A DNA stretch of 25,525 nt from Saksenaea vasiformis B4078 (Eukaryota; Mucoromycota; Mucoromycetes; Mucorales; Saksenaeaceae), in the NCBI GenBank assembly GCA_000697055.1, contig JNDT01002354.1:1-25525 (forward strand). The letters are read 5' to 3'. Positions 17,744 to 25,525 of the stretch are shown here, one piece after another (the stretch's first letter is position 1; each line of letters starts with the position of its first letter). The notes beneath the pieces are model-generated. The model was not told where the DNA came from and searched no databases. It was given only the letters and a program-made list of their open reading frames with translations. Position numbers and translations under genes: made by a program.

Positions 17744-18855
17744 TGTTACACTGGAAATTTCGAGTAGTTAAGTTTTTAGGTAGACTTCAGTGATATGACA
17801 GAAGCAGTGATAAGAAAATAAGAATGAATAAAAGTTCAGTTCAAATAAGAGTTCAGTTTCATGGAATTTAGTTCGATGTTAGTGAGCACCAGGTGTAGAT
17901 TTGAGTCAGACACCAAGACTTGGAGTATTTATCAATGAAGATAAATGAAAGAAAAGAAAAAGGAAAAGAGGTTGTCAATAAAGACAAGATTGGAAGAGTT
18001 CCTGTTTGATAAAAGAATCTGATTCATTAGTTAAATTGTTTGTATGATTACCTATGATCTCGTGTTGGATCTGTCAAATGTAGTATCAAATAGAGATAAA
18101 AAACAGTATTCTTCAATGATCAGCAGGTTGGATCAGAAGGAATAAAAGAGATTCAGTAGGAAAAGAAACAAAAGAAAAGATAAAATAAAAAGAGAAGACA
18201 GCAGAATTGTCGTCGCTTGTCAGGACAAAGAGTAAAATAAAAAGAAAAGAAAAGAAAAAGAAAAAGAATCAATAGATTCCAGTTAATGGTGGTTTCTTGA
18301 GAATAACCAACGGAGGTAGAGCAGATAAAAAAGGCGGCTTGAAAAATAAGAGAAAACCTTTGGAAAAGACCTTTTTGAGTACTTGAGAAAAACCAAGAAA
18401 AAGATGCTGTTTTAACCTGTTGATTTATTGAACAAAAAGTTGAAGTATTTATACAAAAATTGATCGATACAAAAAAAGAAATCTATCTTGAAACTAAATT
18501 CTCCTGGATTGCCTTGTTACTGATTTACCCATGTTGCTACAGTATGAACTCTCCTGTGTTGCTACGTTGTGAACCTTCCTGTGTTGCTACGCAGCACAAA
18601 TGTGGGGGGTGTAAACCATGTGATTTGGAGTTTTTTAATCTGAAGCGGCAGTTGCTGTATCTTAGTATTCTTCATTCTTTTTCTCCATCGTTTTTCTTCA
18701 TCCCCATTTATTTAATACTGGTAGTTTCAAGATAAGAATAAGATAGAAATAAAAAAATAACAAAATAAAAAGATAACAAAAGAAAAAAAAACTAAAATAA
18801 GCAAAAAGAAAAAAATTAAAGAAAATAAAATAATAAAAAAAAATGGGATCCTACA
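17744..18855. mobile_element. Solo LTR, 1112 bp, inserted in the Helitron
   Basis: It starts TGTTACACTGG and ends GGATCCTACA (TG...CA). It is flanked by acgt (17740-17743) and atgt (18856-18859), a 4-bp target duplication with one CpG-type transition. Removing the block and one duplicate joins the two halves of the Helitron in one frame (PMIA on the distal side, RQRNFIESS on the proximal side), which fixes both boundaries. The first 700 bp recur at 24765-25525, starting at the identical TGTTACACTGG. The interior is purine-rich and non-coding; three ttgctac words cluster at 18533-18590. Reading frames on its - strand are low-complexity artefacts. Confidence 0.9.
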
Positions 18856-19044
18856 ATGTGCAATCATAGGGATCGTAGCTTCTCTACCTTCATAAGGATT
18901 TTCTGAGACAGTATCATGAGATCTATATTATGGTATTGTTAGTGAGTTACCATATCTGTAGAACCAAACATACATTGAAATTTCCTGCCAAAGAGGTAAA
19001 GAAAGTGTAGATGAGCTTAAAGGAGCAGTAGTAATCAATCTCAG

Positions 19045-19224
19045 TGGTGCTGGCATAGGGGCAAGTAGTCTCAATGGTGTGGATACAGGGGCAAGTAATC
19101 TCAATGGTACTGGCATTGGGGCAAGTGGCCATAATAGTGCTGGCATTGGGGTAAGTGGCCGCAGTGATGCTGGCATTGAGGCAAGCAGCTGCAGTGGTGC
19201 TGGCATTGGAGCAAGTGGCTGCAG
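19045..19224 (-). repeat. 30-bp minisatellite coding for a 10-residue Pro-rich repeat in the Helitron N-terminus
   Basis: Six 30-bp units of the type ggtgctggcattggggcaag plus ten bases. On the - strand, in frame with the spliced Helitron gene, they encode repeats such as PLAPMPAPLR and PLAPMPVPLR. All units keep the 30-bp length, so the frame is preserved. Confidence 0.85.
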
Positions 19225-19515
19225 TGGCACTGATGCAATCGGTTTCTGCAACTGTGCATGGGCCCTGCATTAGAATAACTGTCAGTAACTTGTATCTCAG
19301 TGTAGGACACAAACGTACAGCAAAATTGCATTTGCAGACCCTTTCAAGCTTTCTAACATGCAGTAATCTTCCATAGTAAAGGCAACAACGTGACTATCAT
19401 TCCTCACATGTCTGTTATTTGGACAGAGGCGACTGGAACTTTGGTAATGGTCATTTCCTCTGCATGAAGGACAAACTGAAGATTGAACAGAGGGCTTTTT
19501 TTTTCTATTATACAA

Positions 19516-19849
19516 AGTGTGAAGACTGATGGTTAAGATGATGATGATAAATGAAGAAAACTCGTTGAGGAATACAAAAAGTAAGAAAAACCATGACTGT
19601 ACCTTCCAAATAGAGAGATATCAAAGAATAGTATCCAATCATTTATATGTCAAGAATCTAATCAATTTTGCAAAATGGCCAAAACTCTGGTCCAAATATT
19701 TATATACTAGGTGAATGATAGTAATAAAAAACTATAACTTTTGTAACTACTTTTTTTAATAAAAAAATAACTTTTATAAAAAGACTAATTGAAAAGAAAA
19801 AGTAGTAAAAAAAAATCTTTATCAATATCTGAGAATGAGTTATTATCAT
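19516..19849. other. Spacer between Helitron 5' end and hAT C 3' end
   Basis: AT-rich, with no supported gene. The true 5' terminus of the Helitron (TC on the - strand) must lie here but cannot be fixed. The bases next to hAT C are attatcat (19842-19849), a possible target-duplication half. Confidence 0.5.
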
Positions 19850-20330
19850 TAGAGATTGGCATGAATGAATATATTCAAACATCTGAATATTCAAATATAT
19901 TTGAATATTTAGTAGGATATTTATATTCGTTTATCAAAAGGAAGAATATATTCATATTCATTCAAATATTTTTAAGAATATTCATATTCATTCATTTATT
20001 CATATGTGAGATCATAACATGATTCATTGAGTTCTAAGTTCTATTAATCATTGCAATCTCAGCATACAAATTAAGCAAAAATATATAGAAGACAGGCAGC
20101 CATGAGTGCACTATAATTGCCAAACTCATTTCAGAAGTTGCATTGTTCAAGTTAATTAGCATAATTGCAATGTTTATTATAAGAAGACAAAATGGTAACA
20201 AAAAAGAACAGCACTAAAATAAAGAACAGTACTGAAAAAGAGAAAGGAGCAGTAGAAAAAAAAAAGAAGAATGGCACTTAAAAAAAAGGACAGTAAAAAA
20301 AAAAGGTAGTAAAAAAGACAGTAGTAAAAA

Positions 20331-20465
20331 AGATGGCAGTGAAAAAAGGATGGCAGTGAAAAAAGGATGGCAGTGAAAAAAGGATGGCAGTGAAAAAAGG
20401 ATGGCAGTAAAAAAAGGATGACAGTGAAAAAAGGATGGCAGTGAGAAGAAAGATGGCAGTAAGAA
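20331..20465. repeat. 17-bp minisatellite (unit about atggcagtgaaaaaagg) in the 3' part of hAT C
   Basis: About eight units, with looser copies extending to 20215. It lies just beyond the transposase stop codon. Its low-complexity phenylalanine/serine or lysine reading frames are artefacts. Related words (cagtaaaaagatggcagtag) occur in the leaders of hAT A and B at about 1897 and 23363. Confidence 0.85.
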
Positions 20466-20501
20466 AAAAAAAAGGACAGTCAAAAAAAAAAGGAGGCAGG
20501 T

Positions 20502-22674
20502 CTACTCTAAAATCTTCAGCCATGACTGAACAAGCACACTCTGTAGTAATGTTTCTAGCTTCATCTTGTTGCATTGAAAGGATATAAAAAATTTGGCTCA
20601 TGAGAAACAATGCTCAGAAGGTGCTGATGATACTGAAATAGACAAGTACTTGTGAGCCATATTTGTGAGCTGGGGCCACTGATGGCTACAGTTCTGCCAG
20701 TACTCCAACACCACTGTGTCCTCATCTGTAGGCGTTTCATTTACATATTCCATAAGTTGATCCTCATAGAGCCAACTTTGAAACAGATGGAAATTAGATT
20801 TTTGTGCAGTGAGCAATTGTTGTGTAGTCCAAAAACCTTCCTCCCATGCTTCAGTAACATATGAAGTTGACAATACAATCTACTCCTCTTCCCACTCCTG
20901 ATCTTTCTACCAGTGAAATTTGGCACGTGGGTCCATGGTGGTTGTGATTGCATAGACTGGCCCATCCATATGTGCATAATATTGTTGGAGCTTTTGCTGT
21001 GCCATTTCCATTGCATACAATAGCTCAGGGTATCTTTATTTGAAGATATTGGTTAGACTGATATTGTATATGGTACTTGCTTTTACCAAGCCATCATTTT
21101 TGCAATATGCTTCTAGGTGGTCAAGAAGCACATTGTATCCAATGATGGTACTCAAAAGGGATGGATATTCATTATCTGAGAGGAGATTCATGAGTTGAGC
21201 AAATGGCTCCAAGACTGTGTAAAGCTGCTGGAGGACTTGCCATTCACTTTCATTCAGGAAATACACCTCCAGTTCTGGGATACCACTGCATACCATGTTG
21301 TAACTACAGTGCATTTTGAAACCTTGAGCTATCATCACATATGTGAAATTCCAGCAAGTTCTGACATCAAGAACAAGTTCTTTCAGTCGTTGCTCACTTT
21401 TATTAGTTTCAGTCAGCATGGCAGTTTTTTGGATCACTTTGCAACAATTACAGTAATGTTCCAGCCATTGAGATAAAGAACAGATCTTGTTGACACCTGT
21501 GCAGAAGTGATGCAATATTGCTCCTGAACAAAACGTAAGTATGTCAAGATATTAACTCGATCCCATACTACTTACTAGGGTAGTTTCTTTGATGATTGTC
21601 CACCTTGGTCTCATCCACCTCATAGGATTTGTCACTTGGGGCTGCAGCATTAATACTGTCTTGGAGCATCACCTGGACTGCGAGGTTCATTACATGTACA
21701 ATGCATGGAATACAGTTGGATTTAGCACTGAATACTTCTGGTGACAGTGCTTCTTCAATGCAATGAGCCATGGCAACCATATTCAAGGCATTGTCTGTAG
21801 TAATATAAAACTCTTTACTTGAAAGTTGCATGCCCTCAAGCAAGTTGACAAAAATGACTGTCATGTTTTTCACAGTGTGAGGACTGTATAGTGGCTCAAA
21901 ACTGATGGTTACTGATCTTTGTTTCCAGGTTTCATCAATCCAGTATGCCATAATGCCAAGAAACGCATCTCTCCATTCACTAGTCCAAGCATCAAGCATA
22001 TAGAAGATGTAAGGCTGCTTCTGGAGTAAATTTGTGATTTGGGAGTGGTAGAGATGATACGCCTGCACAAGATCACAACTCACAGTTCTCGAACTTGGGA
22101 GTAGAACCTGGGCATCACTAGGTGCAGACTGGGCAAGGTTGAGCAGTTGTTGAAAATTAGCATTTTTGATGACAGTGAATGGCGAGGATGACGAGACCAC
22201 ATAGTTGAGGAGAACCTGTTGAAATGCATCTTGAGAGAACTGCACCTTCTTCAACTGGCTAGAAACCATAAAGTTATCCATGATCAGGTTCGTAGCAGAG
22301 TGCACATCAGACTTCTTCATTGTTTCATCCAGCTTGTGTGCCTTCTTCAAATGGTTGATGATGTTACTTGTGGTAGAGCCAATTTTCTTGTACTTGAGAC
22401 CACAGATACGACCTGAGGATAACAGGTACTAGCAGTAGAAATAATCAGTGCCAGTCAAAGAATCCTTCTGTACTTCTATCCAGTTGTTATCATAGACCCA
22501 ACTCATTTTTGACTTTGAATGTTTCACCATTCTACCAGTGGAATCAGAGGACCTAATAGCCTGACTGCTGCTGTCAAATGATTCACCATCAGGAAAATCA
22601 TCATCCTGGAGCATTGAAATGTCAGAATGCGAGTAGATCATCACAGGAGTTGAAGAACTGCAGGAGAAGTCCAT
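20502..22674 (-). pseudogene. hAT transposase of element C, with BED finger and dimerisation domain
   Basis: From ATG 22674 an acidic N-terminus leads into a BED finger (SWVYDNNWIEVQ, C, then GRICGLKYK, SNIINHLKKAH). A TAG sits where copies A and B have Gln (HCQY). The core has MLDAWTSEWRDAF, YWIDETWKQRS, YITTDNALNM and PCIVHVMNLAVQ, with acidic residues at the usual hAT catalytic positions. An intron of 52 bp (21575-21524, GTAAGT..TTCAG, phase 1) sits at the same place as in A. The C-terminal part has YNMVCSGIPELEVYFLNE, the YYAHMDGPVYA block and the dimerisation signature WQNCSHQWPQL, SSAPSEHCFS. The gene ends at TAG 20502-20504. A few further stops after FHW and CFS make it non-functional, but this is the best-preserved hAT copy here. 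Confidence 0.88.
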
Positions 22675-22713
22675 TGAGTGTTCCTAGTTATATCCATTAG
22701 ATAACAGTTACAA

Positions 22714-24764
22714 TTAGGAGTCGGCAAAATATTCATATATTCATATTCATTCATATTCGTTCGTCTAAAGAATGAATATGAATAAGTATTTTAGTTTGAT
22801 GAATGAATATGAATATGAAATTCATATTCGAATAGTTATTCAAATATTCATAGCTTCATTCGAATAACAACAAATATTCTATACTCATTTGTCTCAATCA
22901 ACTGTCATTGGAATTGCAGATGAACGCATTTCACTCTTTGCTTTTTTATTTAAAAAATATCTTTTCTTTAGTAGTTAGAAACTTAAAACCAGAAAGTCAA
23001 AGTAGAAGACAAGTTTTTACAGCATTGCATAAGAATGTAACAGTAATGTATTGCTAGAAGTTTGCATTTGTAATTGCTGGTCTTATAATTATTAATTGTG
23101 CAATGTAGACAATTGACAATCACTGAATCTTTTTGGCGTAGCGCGTTTCATAATACAATGTACTAGAAATTACCATTAGTCAAGTGTAGCTGAGTCAAAG
23201 GTTCCAATGCATAAAGTGTCAGATTCGGGACAGGTCATGTCAAAATTTGATGACTGAAGTCCAAAGAAAAAGAAAGACGTACTCAATTAACTTAGAATCA
23301 GTAGTATTTATGAGTATAAACAACGTATACATAATTGAATTACTCGCAGCAGAGAGAAGATGACAGTAAAAAGATGGCAGTAGAAAAGACAAGATGGCGA
23401 AAATGGAAAGCAGTCAAAAAAAGAAATGAAGAAAAAAAAGGAAAGGAAAAAAGCAAGACGTGCTGCATCACCAAAAATTCTTTTATTCAGGCATACTGTT
23501 TGCAATTGCATTGTAAGCTCACTTCAATAAACTCCATCTATTTGTATTAATATGCTGCTGAAGCCATATATACAGACAACTTTGCAATTGCAAAAAAACG
23601 AATTATTGTTGTTTGAATCAAGATGAATCAGTTAACTGTCGTGGCAAATCTGATTCAAATAAAGTCATAATCTCATTGACTTGATTCACTTAACTGGAGT
23701 CATGTTCAGGCGCGTCAAATTGCGAGATCTTCATAAGGTGCAAAAAAGAAACTTACTGTGATATAAGATAAAGCTGGCAAGGTGGACGTGATGACATAAA
23801 ACGGTTCAAAAAATTCGCGCCAAAAAAAAAAAAAGAGGAGGGCTGCGTGCTATTATGAATGATTAAGATTATCTCTGGAATTGCTGAGACCATGTAGCTG
23901 ATACAGCCAGATTATCAGCAACCATTTGAGATGTCCAGCTGTAATGTAACCGCCTTTAAAGATGAATGCCAAGTATGGCAATATCATAGATGATAACAAT
24001 GAGGTAGATCTTCAATTAATGGATCAAGTGTTACACGACCCGCTGTTACTGATGGTCATGGACGGATTTGGATATTAAGCAAAGATGACTTGATACTCAG
24101 TTTGAAGACATGCGTCATTTGATCAAAGATAGTTTATGTTTTTAGAAATAAAGCTGGATTATCATGATGGCAGATTAGGATTATCAGAATGTTAGATTGA
24201 GATAATCACAAAAGCGAATTCTCTCCAAGCAGTATAAATAAAGGATCGTAAAGCATGCCAAAATGTCTTATTCTTTACTCGAAACTATTACTATGTCCAA
24301 CGTACCTGAATCTTCTACCTCTGCTCAAAAGTGTCATGCCAAATTTGATGTACTTGAAGATGCTAGCGTAAGTAAACATCTTATATCATAGAACATGCAT
24401 AAAACTTAATAATTAACGTCGTTAATGCATTAGAATGAGAGCATTGAATTTTTGGTTAGCTCTACCTTACCTGTATTGCAGTCGTTGTCCCTTATGTCAA
24501 CTTCACAAGGTTCCTCTGCCAGCATTGGTACATCGAATGATGATGCTGATGTCACTGCCACTGCTGTAACACGTACCAACTGCAAGAAGGCCAGAAAAAG
24601 TTGGGTATACAAAAACCAATGGGCCAAGATCCAGACTGATGAGGAAACAGATATCGAGTACATTCATTGCCAGTATCTGTTTCCTGGAGGACTACTTTGT
24701 AACCTCAAGTACAAGAGAGTCAGCTCTACAACAAGCAATATTATGCATCACTTGAAAATGACAC
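22714..24764 (+). mobile_element. hAT element B, 5' part only
   Basis: It begins TAGGAGTCGGCAAAATATTC and is collinear with element A from 1267 to about 4170, lacking the solo LTR and the 156-bp insert, so it supplies their empty sites. It ends at 24764, where a 1.1-kb-family LTR starts; the rest of B would lie beyond the window. Where A has TG or CA, B usually keeps CG, so B is the less decayed copy. The 1.5-kb leader before the gene holds no supported reading frame. Confidence 0.8.
24263..24764 (+). pseudogene. 5' end of the hAT B transposase (exon 1, intron, BED finger), cut off by an LTR
   Basis: ATG 24263 and in-frame ATG 24293 open exon 1 (MSNVPESSTSAQK...FDVLEDAS), ending at the intact donor GTAAGT 24368. 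Intron 24368-24481 ends TTGCAG. Exon 2 continues in frame (SLSLMSTSQGSSASIG...) into the BED finger: W in SWVYKNQWAKIQ, HCQYLFPGGLLC, SNIMHHLKM. The coding sequence is intact up to the LTR insertion at 24765, within the HLK-M-H part of the finger. Compared with copy A it shows what the ancestral splice sites looked like. Confidence 0.8.
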
Positions 24765-25525
24765 TGTTACACTGGAAATTTTGGGTAGTTAAGTTCTTAG
24801 GTAGACTTCAGTGATATGACAGAAGCGGTGATAAGAAAATAAGAATGAATAAAGGCTCGGTTCAGATAAGAGTTCAGTTTTGTGGAATTTAGTTTGATGT
24901 TAGTGAGCACCAGGTGTAGATTTGAGTCAGATACCAAGACTTGGAGTATTTATCAATGAAGATAAATGAAAGAAAAGAAAAAGGAAAGAGGTTGTCAATA
25001 AAGACAAGATTGGAAGAGTTCCTGTTTGATAAAAGAATCTGATTCGTTAGTTAAATTGTTTGTATGATTACCTATGATCTCGTATTGGATCTGTCAAATG
25101 TGGTATCAAATAGAGATAAAAAACGATATTCTTTGATGATCAGCGGGTTGGATCAGAAGGAATAAAAGAGATTCAGTAGGAAAAGAAACAAAAGAAAAGA
25201 TAAAATAAAAAGAGAAGACAGCAGAATTGTCGTCGCTTGTCAGGACAAAGAGTAAAATAAAAAGAAAAGAAAAGAAAAATAAAAAGAGAAGACAGCAGAA
25301 TTGTCGTCGCTTGTCAGGACAAAGAGTAAAATAAAAAGAAAAGAAAAGAAAAAGAAAAAGAATCAATAGATTCTGGTTAACGGTGGTTTCTTGAGAATAA
25401 CCAACAGAGGCAGAGCAGATAAAAAAAGGCGGCTTGAAAAATAAGAGGAAACCTTTGGAAAAGACCTTTTTGAGTGCTTGAGAAAAACCAAGAGAAAGAT
25501 GCTGTTTTAACCTGTTGATTTATTG
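24765..25525. mobile_element. LTR of the 1.1-kb family, 5' 761 bp, cut by the window end
   Basis: It starts TGTTACACTGG, identical to 17744, and follows that copy closely to the end of the window. The flank acac (24761-24764) corresponds to gcgc in the empty site of copy A (aaaatggcgcatgg, near 4174), a likely target-duplication half with CpG decay. Whether this is a solo LTR or the start of a full retrotransposon cannot be seen. Confidence 0.85.
25211..25358. repeat. 74-bp tandem duplication within the second LTR
   Basis: A 74-bp unit (starting agagaagacagcagaattgt at 25211) is repeated at 25285. The copy at 18191 has only one unit, so the duplication is specific to this LTR. The two units look essentially identical, indicating a recent event. 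Confidence 0.85.

Larger units (their letters stand above)
13374..19515 (-). pseudogene. Helitron RepHel gene (HUH Rep plus Pif1-like helicase), broken, split by an LTR
   Basis: The order follows the family. An N-terminal zinc-knuckle-like CPSCRGNDHYQSSSRLCP lies near 19460. A 54-bp intron follows (19318-19265, donor GTACGT, branch-like TACTGAC, acceptor GCAG), then a Pro-rich 10-residue repeat. After the LTR come CNYC..CCSNGKVQLPF and AYNNIFAFTSLG. The HUH motif of the replication initiator is FQKCGLPHAHILL (about 16212-16240), with the YLYKYVYKG block near 15790-15815. The helicase has Walker A GPGGTGKTF (about 14730), Walker B IIWDEASMM, GGDFRQILL, LTENMRV, and TINKVQGQTLD near 13590. The gene ends at TAA 13374-13376. 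From about 16.6 kb to the end a single frame is kept, broken only by stops; frameshifts lie near 17.2 and 16.7 kb. The TGA at 13494-13496 replaces the conserved arginine of motif VI (YIALS-R-V). Coding length without intron and LTR is about 4.97 kb. The start is uncertain because no ATG is visible upstream. Confidence 0.9.
19850..22713 (-). mobile_element. hAT element C
   Basis: The 3' end is the terminal repeat TTAGAGATTGGCATGAATG (from 19849/19850, reading inward on the + strand). It is followed by AT-rich subterminal DNA, a 17-bp minisatellite and the transposase gene on the - strand. The 5' terminus is not visible: at 22714 the left end of hAT B begins, so B probably inserted into or truncated the 5' end of C. 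Confidence 0.7.

Noticed and set aside
18928..19331. Competing repetitive frames over the 30-bp array on both strands
   Set aside because: Only the PLAPMPAPLR frame connects by a proper intron upstream and in frame downstream to the Helitron Rep region.
20214..20610. Phenylalanine/serine-rich - strand frames that could look like membrane proteins
   Set aside because: They come from the 17-bp minisatellite and A/T runs after the hAT C stop codon.

Overview
The window looks like repeat-rich nuclear DNA of a eukaryote, most plausibly an early-diverging fungus (Mucoromycota or arbuscular-mycorrhizal type). It is AT-rich, the genes have short spliceosomal introns of about 50-115 bp with GTAAGT/GTACGT donors, and almost all recognisable coding sequence belongs to transposable elements (TEs): hAT, Helitron, a Ty3-type chromovirus, and a DDE transposon with a chromodomain. 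The taxonomic call is inference. I see no cellular housekeeping gene, tRNA, rRNA or CRISPR array.

Layout. (1) 1-541: tail of a Ty3/gypsy chromovirus, consisting of a chromodomain C-terminus, polypurine tract and 159-bp 3' LTR. (2) 970-1266: a 16-17 bp minisatellite. (3) 1267-12034: hAT element A on the + strand, with decayed 5' leader, BED-finger transposase and 3' end. Three insertions are nested in it: a solo LTR (2035-2748), a 156-bp element with a perfect 8-bp target duplication (3832-3987), and a 5.5-kb composite element (6219-11743). (4) 12035-13373: a 3' fragment of another hAT copy, then very AT-rich DNA. (5) 13374-19515: a nearly complete but broken Helitron RepHel gene on the - strand, split by a 1.1-kb solo LTR (17744-18855). 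(6) 19850-22713: hAT element C on the - strand. (7) 22714-24764: the 5' part of hAT element B, a sister of A. (8) 24765-25525: a second copy of the 1.1-kb LTR, interrupting B and cut by the window end.

The most interesting segment is 6219-11743. It is richer in G+C and CpG than its surroundings and is bounded by 265-bp direct repeats, 5259 bp apart without a gap. It carries a DDE-endonuclease/chromodomain fusion, a protein with two CxxC/CxxC zinc-binding knuckles, an intact very acidic tryptophan-motif protein, a minisatellite in inverted orientation on either side of the transposase, and three copies of a promoter-like motif. None of its identifiable genes is a gag or pol gene, so its LTR-like ends are unexpected.

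The order of insertion can be read directly. The two LTR families landed in the hAT and Helitron copies and left 4-bp target duplications, and sister copies in the same window supply the empty sites. Decay is dominated by C-to-T transitions. Between the two 265-bp repeats every difference (12 nucleotides at 9 sites) fits loss of an ancestral CpG. The nonsense codons I could compare with a relative or family consensus are also single transitions.
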